From positions 82,901,741 to 82,965,740 of the forward strand of contig CM041465.1 of NCBI GenBank assembly GCA_023213395.1: DNA of 64,000 bases. Direction: 5' to 3'. The notes under the pieces are model-generated. The model was not told the origin of the DNA. It searched no databases and was given only the letters and a program-made list of their open reading frames with translations. The stretch comes from Cycas panzhihuaensis (lineage: Eukaryota; Cycadophyta). This document shows positions 32,241-44,489 of this stretch, in pieces. Positions within the stretch are counted from its first letter, which is position 1; every line of letters starts with the position of its first letter. The position numbers and the translations under genes are program-made.

Positions 32241-34450
32241 TGGTACATGCATTAAGCATATGTATGGACCATCTTTCCACTTGATTAACACTTGAAGTAG
32301 CAGATAACTTGGAAACTCAAATCTTTCGTCGCTTAAGTTCCACCTTCTAACAAGACCAATACCCGATCTTACTAGAAGATCCAACAACCGAATGGAATGA
32401 TGAGGGTGGAGGACTAGGCTATAGAGTTGGTCCAACTTGATCTTATAGAGAAGATCCAAATGTTGACCAAGTTAAATCTAGGACAAGGCGGTAGGGTTGA
32501 TCCGCATGGACGTACCATGCTTTCCACAGGATTCATGACCCAATAACACCCTTTTCGAACCTCCTTTCCTCAAACAACCTTAATTGCCGTTACCTTGACT
32601 GCAGTCGGTTGGTCCCCTAGGGAATGCACCAAGCTTAAGGTTAATTTAGAGGCAAGGTTTGAACCTTTTTCGAGCCTCTCCAACAGATTTTAAATTCACT
32701 TTTAAATAAGTCTAAGTGAATTTTTAATGTCTCCTTACTTGGATTTTTATGCCTTTGGGCTTACAAAGTATGCTTCTTAAGAAGCAATGAAAGAATGAGC
32801 ACAAAACAGATTTCAAGTGCTTTATGATCCAAGTGAGGTGCTATGTATGCTTGAGTACAATGATAAAGTACTTTGAGTACTTTAAAAAAAATGATGTAAG
32901 GAACCTTTGATGACAGCAAAAGAGGGTTTCTTTTTAACCTTCAAAATCTGATGAAGTGATGAAGCCACAAGAAAAGTGTACTCAAGAAATGCTCCAAAAG
33001 CCAACACAAACTCCATTTGTTGAGACTTAAAAATGTCTCAACAATCCAACAAGAAAATTGTGATTTTATTAAGTTTCACAATGAACCTTCCCTTTTTGGA
33101 CTTAAGAAGGCCAAGGTCACCATGCAAGGTGCCAAAAAACTGAAGTTAGGTGGTAATTTCCTTCACCTTTACAATGTAGATATGCCTTTTGATTACATTA
33201 ATTAAGCTCAATGATGCTTTAATAGCATGAAAGTGTGCTAAAAGAGCTTAAAACAGTAAGTACAAAAGTACTTTTGAAAATCAAGACTGCCAATGTTTGT
33301 AAAAAAAAAAATTTTAAGTAGGCCCAGCTATAAAGACTTAAAGTCTTTTAAGATTCCCCCCTTGAGAAATTAAAAAAAAAATCTCTTAAAACCTTAAAAA
33401 AAATGATTTACATGAGCATTCTTCAATCTTCGAAATGGTGGCAAATGTGATTTTTCAATCTTGGTGGAAATGGCATCTTGGCGATGGCGTTGTCGATGAT
33501 AATGAGCCCTCTTGACTTGGCGAGATGGTGGCGGTGATCTTTGGTTGTGCACTTCTTGGTGGCGATGTAATGAATCTTGTTGGCGACTTCTTCGACTCAG
33601 CGATGAGTTGAGTTAGCGATGAGGGTCTTGGCCGCACTGGCGATGTAATGAATCTTGTTGGGCACTTTGAATGTGTCTTGAGTTGTCGATGAAGAGCCGA
33701 AATTTGGCGATTTGAGGCGATTGGTTGTGTCTTGACTTCAGCCTGGTGAGTTAGACGATGTTGAAGAGCCGAGCTGTGGTAGCGATCTTGTGTCTTGATT
33801 TGGCACTTTGAATGTGTCTTGAGTTGTCGATGAAAATTTGGCGATTTGAGGCATTGGTTGTGTCTTGACTTCAGACAAAGTGAGTTGGACGATGTTGAAG
33901 AGTGACAGAGCGTATGAGCCGGCGATCTTGTGTCTTGATTGCACTTTGAATGTCTTGAGTTGTCGATGAAGAGGTGGCGGTTTGAGGGCAGGTTGTCTTG
34001 ACTTCAACCTGGTGAGTTAGACGATGTTGAAGAGCCGGAAGCGTGAGCTCTTGATTTGGCACTTTGAATGTGTCTTGAGTTGTCGGTGAAGAATTTGGCG
34101 GTTTGAGGGCGGTTGTGCTAACTTCAGCCTGGTGAGTTAGCGATGTGAAGAGGCAATATGAAGACTATCGATTGATTCAATGTTGAGTTGGCAGTTTGAA
34201 GATCATCGATTGATTGGGCAGTCTTGAGTTGGCACCGATGAGTGGCTTTCTTGAGTTACTCGCTAAGCGGATCTTGTTGGCGCCTTGAATCCTCTTCAGA
34301 AATGGTTGAACAGACCTTGCATGCAGGTCCAGAAATGCACAGAAATGGGCTTCTTCAAGTGCAGGGACAGAGGATAGTCCAGTGCACAGATTTGAAAAAC
34401 AGAAGACAAGTATAACAAACTAACAGTGCTTAAACAAACTAAGTTCGAGA
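32241..34450 (-). other. leader of E with tandem array
   Basis: About 2.2 kb between PBS and gag without coding signal. It includes the array at 33661-34160 and homopolymer runs near 32880 and 33300-33390. Confidence 0.65.
33661..34160 (-). repeat. tandem array in E leader, about 120-140 bp unit
   Basis: The word GCACTTTGAATG followed by TCTTGAGTTGTCG recurs at about 33661, 33802, 33941 and 34058. Between them GTGAGTTAGACGATGTTGAAG-type and ACTTCAGCCTGGTGAGTTAG words also recur. Four imperfect units differ by internal deletions. The flanking 33460-33660 has related shorter words. Confidence 0.85.
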
Positions 34451-34465
34451 CCTTTCACGATACCA
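34451..34465 (-). other. primer-binding site of E
   Basis: The minus strand reads TGGTATCGTGAAAGG. The first seven bases match the usual initiator-Met complement and the rest do not, so a different primer tRNA is possible. Confidence 0.6.
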
Positions 34466-34467
34466 AA

Positions 34468-35004
34468 TGTGAAAAATGGGCATTAGGCCACATTAGTCCC
34501 AAGATCATAAGTACAAGCACAATACTACAAATGCATGAAAGCATGAAACATAAGGAACACAAAGAGAAATAGGAGCAAGATCAAGATACCAGAAATGGGG
34601 GGTTGGAATTAGTCCAACCACCAAAGAATCCTTGACTTGATTAGCAAACGAGAATAACAATGAGCTCCTCCTCTCTAGATGAGCAACAATGAAGAGGCCT
34701 CTTTAAATAGAAGAAGATGAGAGGCCAAAGGGTATTGCATGATTGACAAGTGTCAATCATGCAATGCATGCTTGCATGTAGGACAAGTGTCCATTGGGAG
34801 CTCATGTGAGCAAAAGTGCAAGGGGGTCATTTGACCCTTAAGTTACAACGTTATGTCACTAGACATAAAGTGGGTGTGTACTTTATCACTTAAGTGATAA
34901 AGTTACACCTAAAGTACAAAAGTGCAAAAGTACACACATAATACAAGAATAGAAAATACATTAGCTTAACATTATAAACATAAGGCAAACCATGAGGTTT
35001 AACA
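34468..35004 (-). repeat. 5' LTR of E
   Basis: 537 bp, the direct repeat of 27599-28137. It contains the palindrome at 34880-34903. Confidence 0.95.
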
Positions 35005-35009
35005 ACCTT

Positions 35010-35171
35010 TATGTAAATTAAGGGTATGTGTCATTGCCTCTCTTTTATCTTAAAATGACACTTGTTACATGCAATGGATTGGTTATGTAAATCAGTTGTG
35101 TATATGAGAGATCATTCTCTTACGTCAATCGAGAAGATCAATTCATTTTTCTTCAGTTAAGTTTTTCAACA
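35010..35171 (+). repeat. 5' LTR of C, remaining 162 bp
   Basis: Continues from 27598 after removal of E and its ACCTT duplicate. It ends TTTTTCAACA, matched by TTTTTCAATA at 47706. Confidence 0.9.
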
Positions 35172-35184
35172 TGGTATCAAAGTA
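35172..35184 (+). other. primer-binding site of C
   Basis: TGGTATCAAAGTA abuts the LTR. It is the initiator-Met complement with one G-to-A change. Confidence 0.75.
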
Positions 35185-35681
35185 GGTCTAACAGAGAGCC
35201 AAACTTAGGTATCAAATCTGTGTGTTTAAGAAACTGAGCAAGGAGCAAGAAGATAAATATTTGAAGGAAAGATAGCACAATTTGAAGCCAAGATGAAGTT
35301 GTATGGAACTGTATGGAGTCATACAGACCTGTATGACCATAAAAATCCAAGTGCTCAGAATTGCACAAAAATTTACTAATAGAGACGTCTCAAGGAGTAG
35401 AGTCTACTATCCCAAAGAAGCGTTTTCAAATTCGGCCTCGATAAGCAGGCAAACATAAAAAATTTTGTATGTGGGTTTAAGCTTTCTCTAGCAGATTTCT
35501 TCCATTTTTCTTTGTTTCAGACAAAATTCTTGTGGACAAATTCAAAACCTATCTTTTAAGGGGTTTTTTGTGGGTTCCGTACACCTGCACTTTTTGCATA
35601 CATCTGTATGGCCGTACGGATTTGGTTTGCCACAATCACCCAAACATTTCAATCTATAATTTCTCCTCTAGTTTATTGAAA
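35185..35681 (+). other. leader of C
   Basis: About 500 bp before the gag ATG at 35682. No repeat or coding feature recognised. Confidence 0.55.
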
Positions 35682-36590
35682 AATGGCCTCAATCTACACC
35701 TTGGGTATTTCAGATAAGTTAACAGGCCAAATTATGCTACTTGGAAAATTAAAATAAGAGGGCTTTTAATTGCAAAAAATGCATGGGAAATTGTTACTGA
35801 AAAGGAAAAGAAACTGACCACTAGAGATATTACAAAAAATAGTTGGGATGAAAGAGATAAAACAAGCATTAGCCATAATTACTTTGTCTATAAGTTATTT
35901 TATTATGATGCATATTAGTGAAGCTACCTCCTTAGTTGAAGCATGGAAAGCCCTTACATCACTATATAGTTAGAAGAATGAGGCTCGTATCATCACTTTG
36001 AGAGAACAACTCTTATCAACTTCACTTATGGGAGGGCAAACAAGTTACATATTTCATCACAAAATTGGTAGAAATCAAAGTCAATCTTGCCTCTACAGGT
36101 AAATCAATATCAGATACTAAAATTGTTTATTTAATACTTAATAAATTACCAAAATCTTTTCACAGTTTGGTAAATACTCTTATTGTTGGAGGACAAGCTA
36201 AAACCATATCATTTGATACTTTATATGAATATCTTCTTTAGCAAGAGCTGAGGATTCAAAGATATGAGGAGGAAATAGAGGTCTATGAAGCCCTTGTGTC
36301 AAGGCTCAGAATCAGTGAACAAGGAAGAGGTACAAGAGGAAGGTCAATAGAGACAAGAACTGACAGAGGAATATTTATTAGAGGAAGGACAAAACTAGGT
36401 AGAGGAAGGTCAACAAATACTTAGGTATGTTATCATTATAAAAGATCAAGTCATATTGTTGCTGAATGTAGAACAGTAGAAAGTCATCCTTCTTATTATT
36501 ATGGTAGGTCTGGACATCTCTCGAGCAATTGCTTTGATAAGAAAATTACAGTAATGAACAACCCAAGGATGAAGATGAGGAAGAAACAAC
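35682..36590 (+). pseudogene. copia gag (element C)
   Basis: MASIYTLGISDKLTGQ opens it, and SLVEAWKALTSLYS*KNEAR and LREQLLSTSLMGGQTSY follow with stops and shifts. Remnants of Arg/Gly-rich and Cys-rich segments lie at 36290-36540. Confidence 0.8.
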
Positions 36591-37180
36591 CTTTGTTGCA
36601 GCCTTAATCTCATGTGCTCATTACAGTGAAGACTAGTTCATTGACTCTGGAGCCTTAAATCACATGACTGGAAGAGAAGACTAGTTTGAAACCTTACTAC
36701 CATATCCAACAAACACAATTATAGAGTTTGATGATGACTATTCTCTAAAGATTAGAGGCAAAGGAACCATAACAATTAAAATCAAGCAAGATGCCAAGAA
36801 AATTGGCAATGTTCTATTTGTTCAAGGTTTGAAGAAAAATCTTCTTTCTATATCACAATTAAGGAAGAAAAAATTTAGAGTAATATTCCAGGAAGATGAA
36901 AAGTGTTATGTTCATGATATGAAAAAGCAGGGTGGAATCATTGTTGAAGGGATAGTAACTGATAACCTTTATAAATTAGTTTCTACTCTCATTGTCTCTT
37001 CTGTAAAATCTTTTGTTGTTCAAAACAATAATAATAAAATATGGTATTCTTGTTATGGGCATATTGCAGATGATAGATTAAAAATACTCAAAGGTCTTGC
37101 TATAGTTGATGGACTCCCTACTAACTTTACAATAAACTCCTCTGTTTATAAAAACTGCATTGTTAGGCAAGCAATATAGA
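36591..37180 (+). pseudogene. protease and GAG-pre-integrase (element C)
   Basis: FIDSGALNHMTGRED is the protease active site (36636-36680). VQGLKKNLLSISQLRKKKF and KIWYSCYGHIADDRLKILKG follow, then SSVYKNCIVRQ with one zinc-finger Cys lost. The open part at 36829-37179 is 116 codons. Confidence 0.85.
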
Positions 37181-38035
37181 ACACCATTTCAAGAAAGTAA
37201 CTAAAGAACAAAAGAAAAATTGGAATTGGTTCATAGTGATATATGTGGACCAATCACACCAAAATTTGTTAATGGTGCAAGGTATTTTCTCACTTTCATA
37301 GATGATTTTACTAGAAAGTTTGGGTATTTTTCATCTTCAGTAAATTAGAAGATCTTGATTGCTTTAAAAAAATTAAAGGGCAAGTTGAGTTGGAAAGTGG
37401 ACATAAGATCAAAATGCTTAGAATAGATGGAGGTAGAGAATGTGTTTCAAACGAATTTTCAATTTTTTGTAAAATGCATGGCATTCACAGACAAATCACT
37501 ACTCCATATACTCCACAGTCAAATGAAAGTTGAAAGATTGAATAGGACTATAACAGAAATGGTATGATGCATGATAAAAGAAAAAGATGTTTCAAATATA
37601 TATTGGGCTGAAGCTGTTAATAGCACTATTTATTTGATAAACAAAAGTCCCACAAAAGTGCTTGACAAAATTACTGTAGAAGAAGCATGGACAAGTAGGA
37701 AACCAGATGTAAGTCATCTAAGAACTTTTGGAAGCATTGCTTATGTGCATATTCCAACTAAAAAAAAAGCAAAATTAGATGATAAAAGCATTGAATGCGT
37801 TATGATTAGGTATAGTACAAAGTCAAAACCCTATTGCTGCATAGATGTGAAAACAAAAAAAATTCTATGTAAGCAGAGATGTAACCTTTGATGAAGGTAT
37901 TTCAATCAGTAAAGATACTGCCTATTCTCAAAAAGGCATAATATTAGAAGAAAATGTAGAATCTACCAGTAATGACAATACAACTAAGGAGGAATCAACC
38001 CCTCAAGACAAAATAAAATCTCAAGAAGAATCATA
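37181..38035 (+). pseudogene. copia integrase (element C)
   Basis: ELVHSDICGP-like start in a shifted frame, MLRIDGGRECVSNEFSIFC, TTPYTPQSN with a shift in place of the Glu region, then the open 37571-37891 stretch with VSNIYWAEAVNSTIYLINKS, TVEEAWTSRKPDVSHLRTFG and IECVMIRYSTKSK. Confidence 0.85.
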
Positions 38036-39040
38036 AACATTGGTTGAAGTGGAAAGACATGAGAATATCTTAGAAAAAAAATTACCTAAATGGTATCTAA
38101 AACCTATAGAAGAATCAAAAGGAGATGTATTTAAGCACAAAACTAGATCTCAAGAATATAAACCATTGGCTTGTTCATTTGAGCCTTAAAGTTTTGAAGA
38201 AGCTTATTAGAAAGCAGAATGGCAAGAAGCCATGGGCAAAGAAATAGAATCAATAAATCAAAATAATACTTGAGAATTAGTTTCGTTGTCCAAAGATAAA
38301 CATGTTGTAGGTTGCAAATGGGTGTATAGGATAAAAGAAAAACTAGATGGAAGTGTTGAAAGTATAGAGTCCGACTTGTAGCAAAAGGATATGCTTAGAC
38401 TATAGGCATTGATTATGAAAACACACTTGCTCCTATGGCAAAGCTATAACTATTTGTACAATTATAGCTCTGATAGCCCAATATGGGTGGGAACTTGTGC
38501 AATTAGATATAAAAAGCTCCTTCTTAAATGGTGACCTTAGTGAAGAAGTCTATATGGAACAACCATCAAGGTACAAACAAAAAGGAGAAGAACATTTGGT
38601 CTACAGATTAAAAAGAGCCTTGTACGGTTTAAATCAAGCTGCTCGAGTCTAGTATGCAAAATTAGATCATCATCTTTAGAAAAGAGTCTTTGGCAGATGT
38701 GAAGTTGATCCAAGTCTTTATATTAAAAAACAAAAAGAGTTGATTAACATAATTATGGTATATGTAAATGATTTGATTGTCACAGGCAATGATTGAGAAA
38801 CCATTAGTTGGGTAAGAACATAGATGGAAAGCAACTTTGAAATGACTAATATGGGTACACTTCATTATTATTTTGGCATAGAAATTAAGCAAGCAAAAAG
38901 TAACATCTTTATCTCACAATCTAAGTATGCCAAGAATCTTTTAAAAAAATTCAATATGAAAGAATGTATGTGCTACACCTATGGAAATAGGTTGTGTTCT
39001 AATTACTAATGAAGACAAATATAAGGAAGTAAATGAAACT
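38036..39040 (+). pseudogene. copia reverse transcriptase (element C), cut by D
   Basis: LPKWYLKPIEESKGDVFKHK, WQEAMGKEIESINQNNT, CKWVYRIKEKLDGSVE, LVQLDIKSSFLNGDLSEEVY and IIMVYVNDLIVTGND (active site Y-V-N-D, one Asp lost) and MGTLHYYFGIEIKQAK. It ends at VNET, where D is inserted. Confidence 0.85.
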
Positions 39041-39337
39041 TGAAAGGAGTGGATCTATCCTTCATCTGCATGCACTATACACAAAGGCAAACATGGGATC
39101 AAGAGAGACTTGAGAGAAAAAGAGTAGCTCTCACAAAATGGGGAGGTAAGAATGAGCCTCCTCTATTGAGCTTTTGCTTTTATATTGAGAAAGAGAGCAT
39201 TAGAGTTAGGTGAAATGAAATTACACATAATGCACATGAAAGTGTATTTCACTTAAGTGATCTAATTTAAGGTTCACTTAAGACCCTTTTAGGTATAATC
39301 AACTAATGTAATGACCTTGTGACATTAACCTACTTCA
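39041..39337 (-). repeat. 3' LTR of D
   Basis: 297 bp, TGAAAGGAGT...TACTTCA, the direct repeat of 46513-46809. CACTTAAGTG lies at 39250-39259. Confidence 0.95.
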
Positions 39338-40100
39338 ATCTCTCCCTTAATGGTAGAAGGTCATTTCATCCTATTTTATTCTATCCTATGAGGTCTTCAT
39401 TTGAGCCTCTTACAAAGCAAACTATTATGACACTTTTGTGGGAAACCCTTATGTGGAGGAAAACCCACATACTTTTTAATCTACTAACCTAGCTCAGACG
39501 ACTCTTTGAATGAAGCCAGATAGCCAGTCAGTAAAATGAATTTTGTAGCTAAAATCTGCTGAGTCTCCATATACCATTTGGTCATCCCCCGTGCCCTTTT
39601 AGGTTTTCACAAGTTCTGATTTTCCAAAACAGTACAACCCTTATCCTTTTGCACCCACAAGGGGTTTTTATGAATGGGATAGAGCGGAGACTTACTATTT
39701 CCCTTCCGCACCCACAAGAGGTTTTCACGAATGAGACAAAGTATGATGGTCCTATTGTCATCTCCTTCAATCAGTTGGAGATGAAGACCCTAAGGCCAAG
39801 TTGTCTTCGGAACTGTTCAAACTTCACATTCTATAGCGGTTTGGTGAAGATATCGGCCATTGGATCTGCTGTGGGGCAATACTCTAGTTGAATTATGCCG
39901 TCATGAACTAGTTCTCTAATCCTGTGGACTTTTGTACTTATATGTTTGTTATGATCGTGAAATACATGATTTTTAGCCATGTGGATTATAGACTAATTAT
40001 CCACATGTAGGCTGGTAGAACTTGTTTGGGTGACATTCAATGTATTCAACAATTTTCTAAGCCATATCACCTCCTTACTTGCCTTAGAAGTAGTAATATA
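39338..40100 (-). other. D sequence between RNase H and 3' LTR
   Basis: About 760 bp. The PPT is at the left edge. It includes duplicated GCACCCACAAG.GGTTTT words at 39652 and 39709. The RNase H C-terminus is expected at its right end but is poorly kept. Confidence 0.5.
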
Positions 40101-40700
40101 TTAAGCTTCAGTAGTTGAGTTTGCAACTATCTTCTGCCGTCTGGATTTCCATGATATTGGTGTTGTTCCAAGAAATATTACGTACCCAGACGTGGATCTT
40201 CTTATGTCTTTATCTCTGGCAAAGTTTGAGTCTGTGTATGCATAAAGCTTGAATTCTGCATTGGGTTCATAGAGCAAACCATATTTGTTGGTCGTCTTTA
40301 GGTACCTCAACACTCGTACTATAGCCTACCAGTGATTCTGCTTAGGATTTGTCATGAATCTTGCAAGAATGCTGACAGAGTGTGCAATATCTAATTTTGT
40401 GTTGGTAATATAGATGAGACTACCTACAAGTTACCTATAGAGTGTTGCGTCTGCCTCCCTAGTGTCACCATCAGCTAAGAGTTTAACATTAGGTTCCATA
40501 GGTGTAGCCACTAGTCGAGCACCTTCCAACTAAAACTTTTCGAGAAGATCGTTGATATATTTTTCTTGGGAGAGAAAGATTTTTTCATTCTTTTGAGTTA
40601 TTTTAATTCCCAAGTAATATTTCATCAACCCAAGGTCAGACAATTCAGAAGTTTTAGCAAGGTCCTTCTTCAGCTAGTTGATTACCTGTTCACTATTCCC
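40101..40700 (-). pseudogene. copia RNase H and RT C-terminus (element D)
   Basis: The minus strand shows VLRYLKTTNKYGLLYEPNAE, LYAYTDSNFARDKDIRRSTS and GYVIFLGTTPISWKSRRQKI, then ANSTTEA. DSDWAGD has become DSNFARD. Upstream, SQEKYINDLLEKF- and LVATPMEPN-type words are present. Confidence 0.85.
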
Positions 40701-41400
40701 CGTTATTAGCATATCATCCACAAAGATTAAGAGATAAGTGACTTTATTTTTTTGGCGCTTGATGAATAGTGTTGTATCAATATCTTGATAGTCACAAACC
40801 TCATATCCAAGTTGCCTCATTCTTTCAGACAACTTGGTAAACCAAGCACGAGGAGCTTATTTCAGGCCGTACAAGGACTTTCTAAGCCTGCAAACCTTAT
40901 GCTCATGATCGACGATCTTGTATCCTTCTGGCTAAGCCATGTAAGTTTCTTCTTTAAAGTCTCCATTGAGAAATGCAGTCTTAACATCGAGCTAGTGGAT
41001 TTTCCAACCCTATTGAGCAGCCAAGGCTATAAGAGTTCTGATTGTAGGCCACTTGGTTGTAGGAGCAAAGATTTCAGTGTAGTCAATGCCTTTCCTTTGC
41101 GTGAATCCTTTGCTACCAACCGCGCCTTCTGTTTTTCAAGGGTGTCGTCTGATCTGTATTTATTTTTGAACACCCATTTATTTTGAACACCCATTTATTT
41201 TTGAACACCCATATATTTTGAACAAATATATTTATTTTTGAACACCCATTTATTCCTGGTGCCATCTTATCTGTACTTATTTTTGAACACCCATTTATTT
41301 TGAACTACCTTTCTTCCAAGTGGTAGATCGACGAGCTCCCATGTACCATTCTTGATAAGAGATTCGTACTCTTCATTCATGACATTTCTCCATGTTGCGT
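40701..41400 (-). pseudogene. copia reverse transcriptase with a coding minisatellite (element D)
   Basis: The minus strand reads RLVAKGF-type, LDVKTAFLNGDFKEETYMA, KVCRLRKSLYGLK and TYLLIFVDDMLITGNSEQVI (active site F-V-D-D). The WVFKNK segment near the RT start is expanded by the repeat at 41157-41314. Confidence 0.85.
41157..41314 (-). repeat. minisatellite in RT coding region of D
   Basis: The word GAACACCCATTTATTTT recurs about six times in 158 bp, with variants. On the minus strand it encodes repeats of the W-V-F-K-N-K segment. A larger duplication beginning CTGTA.TTATTTTTGAAC is seen at about 41154 and 41270. Confidence 0.85.
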
Positions 41401-42660
41401 GCTTTACAGCTTATTGGTATGTTAGGAGCTCTTCATTAAGAGCAAGGTGTAGTAGTTCTACTGGTTCAAGCTCAATGGAAAGTGATTCATGCATCCTTGC
41501 TCTATGGACACTTCTAGTGCCAGTTTTTCCTACCTCATCTCGTCACATGTCCTTGTGTAGATGATAGGCTTCACGAAAACCTCAAGTTGGAAATGAGGTT
41601 TTCATTTCCATAGCCTCTTGGTCTTTGTTTTGACCCTGAAAAGGACCATGTGAAATGTTTGAAACAGAAGAAGTTGACGATGTTGGAGAAGATGGACCAA
41701 CCACTGATGTTGGAGAAGGTGGTCCTTCTGCTATGACTTTGCCTTTATCAGTTTGGTTGTTCTCAAATGATGGTGTTGGATGTGCACACATCGGTTGGGA
41801 GTTACAACTTGTATCTTCCAGGGCTCTATTGTCAGATTCTAAGATTTTGAACAACTATTGAGCATCTCTCCCCCTAAATTTTGGAATCTGGACATCAAAT
41901 TCAGTAGCATCATTAAATCGGTATGAAAGTGTCTTGGAGTCAAGTCTGAACAATTGATCTTCAGCCTCCACAAAGATCACATCTCTAGTGATGATGATTT
42001 TGTGCTGCGAAGGTAGAAAAACCTTGTACCCTTTTTTGTCCATAGGGTATCTGACAAAGATGCCTTTGCGGGCTCTATCCTAGAGCTTGTTTCTGTGTTC
42101 CTTCAAAATGTGAGCGTAACAAGTGGAGCCAAAAATTTTGAAGTGGGAGATAGAGGGGGTTTGTCCATACCACATTTCATGTAGAGAGGGTTCGAGCTTG
42201 GAGGGACTAATAGTGTTGATGCAATACACGCCAGTCCAGATAGCCTCACCCTAAAGATAGAGAGGGGTGTTCTTGTATACCAAAAAGTACAAGCCATGTT
42301 CATGATGGTCTTGTTCATGCACTTGACAACCCCATTTTGCTAGGGTGTACCTGCAATAGTAGTCTAATGTTTGGTCCCATGGTGACATAGGTACGATTCA
42401 AGCTTATTAGAGGTGTACTCGCCACCATTATCAGTCCTGAGTATTTAGATCTTGAATCTAGATTCATTTTCCACACAGGCCTTGAAAGCTTGAAATATGG
42501 AAAAAACTTCATCTTTCTTTGCAAGAAAAGCAACCTATGCTTTCTTGGTAAAATCATCAATGAAAGTAATATAGTACCACTTTTGTTTGAGAGAAGGGAT
42601 GGGCATAGAACCACATATATATGAGTGTACAAGCTGCGAAGGTTGGCTAGATTTTCATTG
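41401..42660 (-). pseudogene. copia integrase and linker (element D)
   Basis: The minus strand has a Ser/Pro-rich linker (SPTSVVGPSSPTSSTSSVSN), KGYKVFLPSQHKIIITRDVI, ATEFDVQIPKFRG and fragments of the integrase core in several frames. DDE residues are not traceable in one frame. Confidence 0.75.
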
Positions 42661-43400
42661 ACTACAAGGAAAAGTGTTGTCTTTGAGATTTGGCAATGAT
42701 ACATGTTTCGCATTTGAAGGGCTTAGAGGAGAGCCTAAGCATACTAGGAAGAGTGGCATGTAGTTCTCTTAAACGATCAATTTTGATATGGCCCATACAA
42801 GCATGCCATAGGGCCTCTTGGGACAACTTTTGAGGAGTTAGGGTTGTGGTAAAGCCAGAGTCATCATCAACATAGTTGGCTTCAGAGGATGGTGAGTCAG
42901 TCAGACGAAAAAGTTTCCCATCGAGAATTCTAGTCATAACCACAGTATTTGAAGGAGGGTGAATGACACAGAGAGTTTGATTATTTGCAGTTACACTCAG
43001 ATCAAATCAATGAGAGACAAGGGTGGATAGGGAGAGTAGGTTCTGCTTCAAAGCAGGAATATATAAAACATCAACAAGGGTAAAATCTAGAAGGCTTGGG
43101 AGTTTCAGGCAAACGATTCCAAATCGACTGAGATGATTTGTCAGCCATGTGTACAACACCATGAACTTCATAGTCAAAATCCCAAAAGAATTGGCAATGG
43201 AAAGTCATATGTTGTGTTGCTCTAGTATCCATGATCCAAAATGAAGTATTTGAGGTGGCACTATTGGCGACTGCAAGTGGTGAAGGCAAAGGTGAATAAG
43301 CATAACCACAGTGACCCTCAATATACTTAGTGGATTTGCCAATAACATTTGATGAAGTGGCCCCAATTCTTTGAAGGTGTGCATGAGCAAATTGCATTCC
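42661..43400 (-). pseudogene. protease and GAG-pre-integrase (element D)
   Basis: FWIMDTRATQHMTFH is a degraded protease active site (D-S-G to D-T-R). LWHACMGHIKIDRLRELHAT and CETCIIAKSQRQHF give the pre-integrase and Cys pair. Confidence 0.82.
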
Positions 43401-44489
43401 AACAAAGGCATCTTCGAAAGAAGTATCATCAACATTATGTGCACCATGGCACTATTGATAGCTTGGTAGTTTGTTGGTGGTAGTTCTACAATTTTTGGCA
43501 TAGTGTCCTTTTCTATGACACCTTTGGCATACAATTATTTAATTTCCAGTCCCATAAGAAGTATTGGGTTGGCTAGATTGTCTCTGATTGCTGGATATGG
43601 GTCCAAGTTGATTATTTTGGCCTTGGTCTTGAGACTATTTTTGTTGGTGTTGGGAAGCCTATTGACCATGAGGACGTTGTCCTTGTTGTCTATTTCTACC
43701 TCTTCCATGGGAATTACCACCTTTGCAAGAGGAGTGACCTTGATTTTTGGTATAAAGAAGATCTTCTTCCACTTCAAAAGCAACATCGATAGGATTTGAT
43801 GTGGTGGCGAAGTTGGTATCAAAAATCTTATCAAATTCGATGAACTTATTAGCAAGATCCTCAAAGTTTAAGGTCTTCAAGGTGCCATTAGATTGAAGAC
43901 TTTCCAGTAGACTTTTGTAATATGATATATGGAGACATGACTGAACCAAGAATGCCCATGTAATGCATTGAGTCTTGAAGTCTTTATCAATGGCTTGCTT
44001 GATGGGACGAAGAAGATTGATTATCTCACTTGTGTGTCCTTTCTGCATTTTCAATTTGTTCATCTTTAGCACTAAGTGAACAAATTCCAAGTCTGATTTA
44101 GTATCAAAGTTCTTCTTGAGAACTTCAAGGACTTTCCATGCTATATCATGTACAGCTTCATCAATGAGGTTATGCAGGGAATAATCAGTGACAAGAAGTA
44201 TCCTTGCATGGATTTTATCATCATCAAGTTCCCATTGGTGTTTGACTACAACTTTAGTAGGAGGAGTTCCTCTAGAGGCAGTTGTGGTAGCAGTGGCATC
44301 AACAATTGGTGTAAATTGCAGGTGATCGGCAGTTGTGGTAGCAGTGGCAGCAATAATTGGTGTAAGCTGCAGGTGATCTCTCCAAAGACCTTCATACTTT
44401 GCAGCATTTCTAACACTAGTGAACCACATGTCACAATTTTCTTTCTCTTTGAGAATGCATTTCACATTTTGCTTGAACTGTGAAGACAT
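43401..44489 (-). pseudogene. copia gag with zinc knuckle (element D)
   Basis: 276 open codons from MSSQFKQNVKCILK. They contain MWFTSVRNAAKYEGLWRDHL, ILLVTDYSLHNLIDEAVHDI, WKVLEVLKKNFDTKSDLEF and HTSEIINLLRPIKQAIDKDF. An intact CCHC knuckle VCQRCHRKGHYAKNC lies downstream in a shifted frame (near 43530-43490). The THHLQFTPI-type segment near residue 45 is duplicated (QLTPIIAATATTTADHL / QFTPIVDATATTTA). Confidence 0.9.

Larger units (their letters stand above)
27599..35004 (-). mobile_element. Ty1/copia element E, complete, young LTRs, fractured ORFs
   Basis: A 7.4-kb minus-strand copia element with LTRs of 539 and 537 bp that differ at only about six positions plus a 2-bp gap. TSD ACCTT at 27594-27598 and 35005-35009. 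PPT on the minus strand AAGAAGGGGGG (28138-28148) and a PBS TGGTATCGTGAAAGG (34451-34465) define the ends. Gag, protease, integrase, RT and RNase H are all present but spread over changing frames. The leader is long and contains a tandem array. It is the most recent insertion in the window, lying inside the 5' LTR of C. Confidence 0.95.

Noticed and set aside
33661-34160. CRISPR-like array
   Set aside because: Units are long, contiguous and imperfect, without constant short repeats and unique spacers, and the context is a plant retrotransposon leader.
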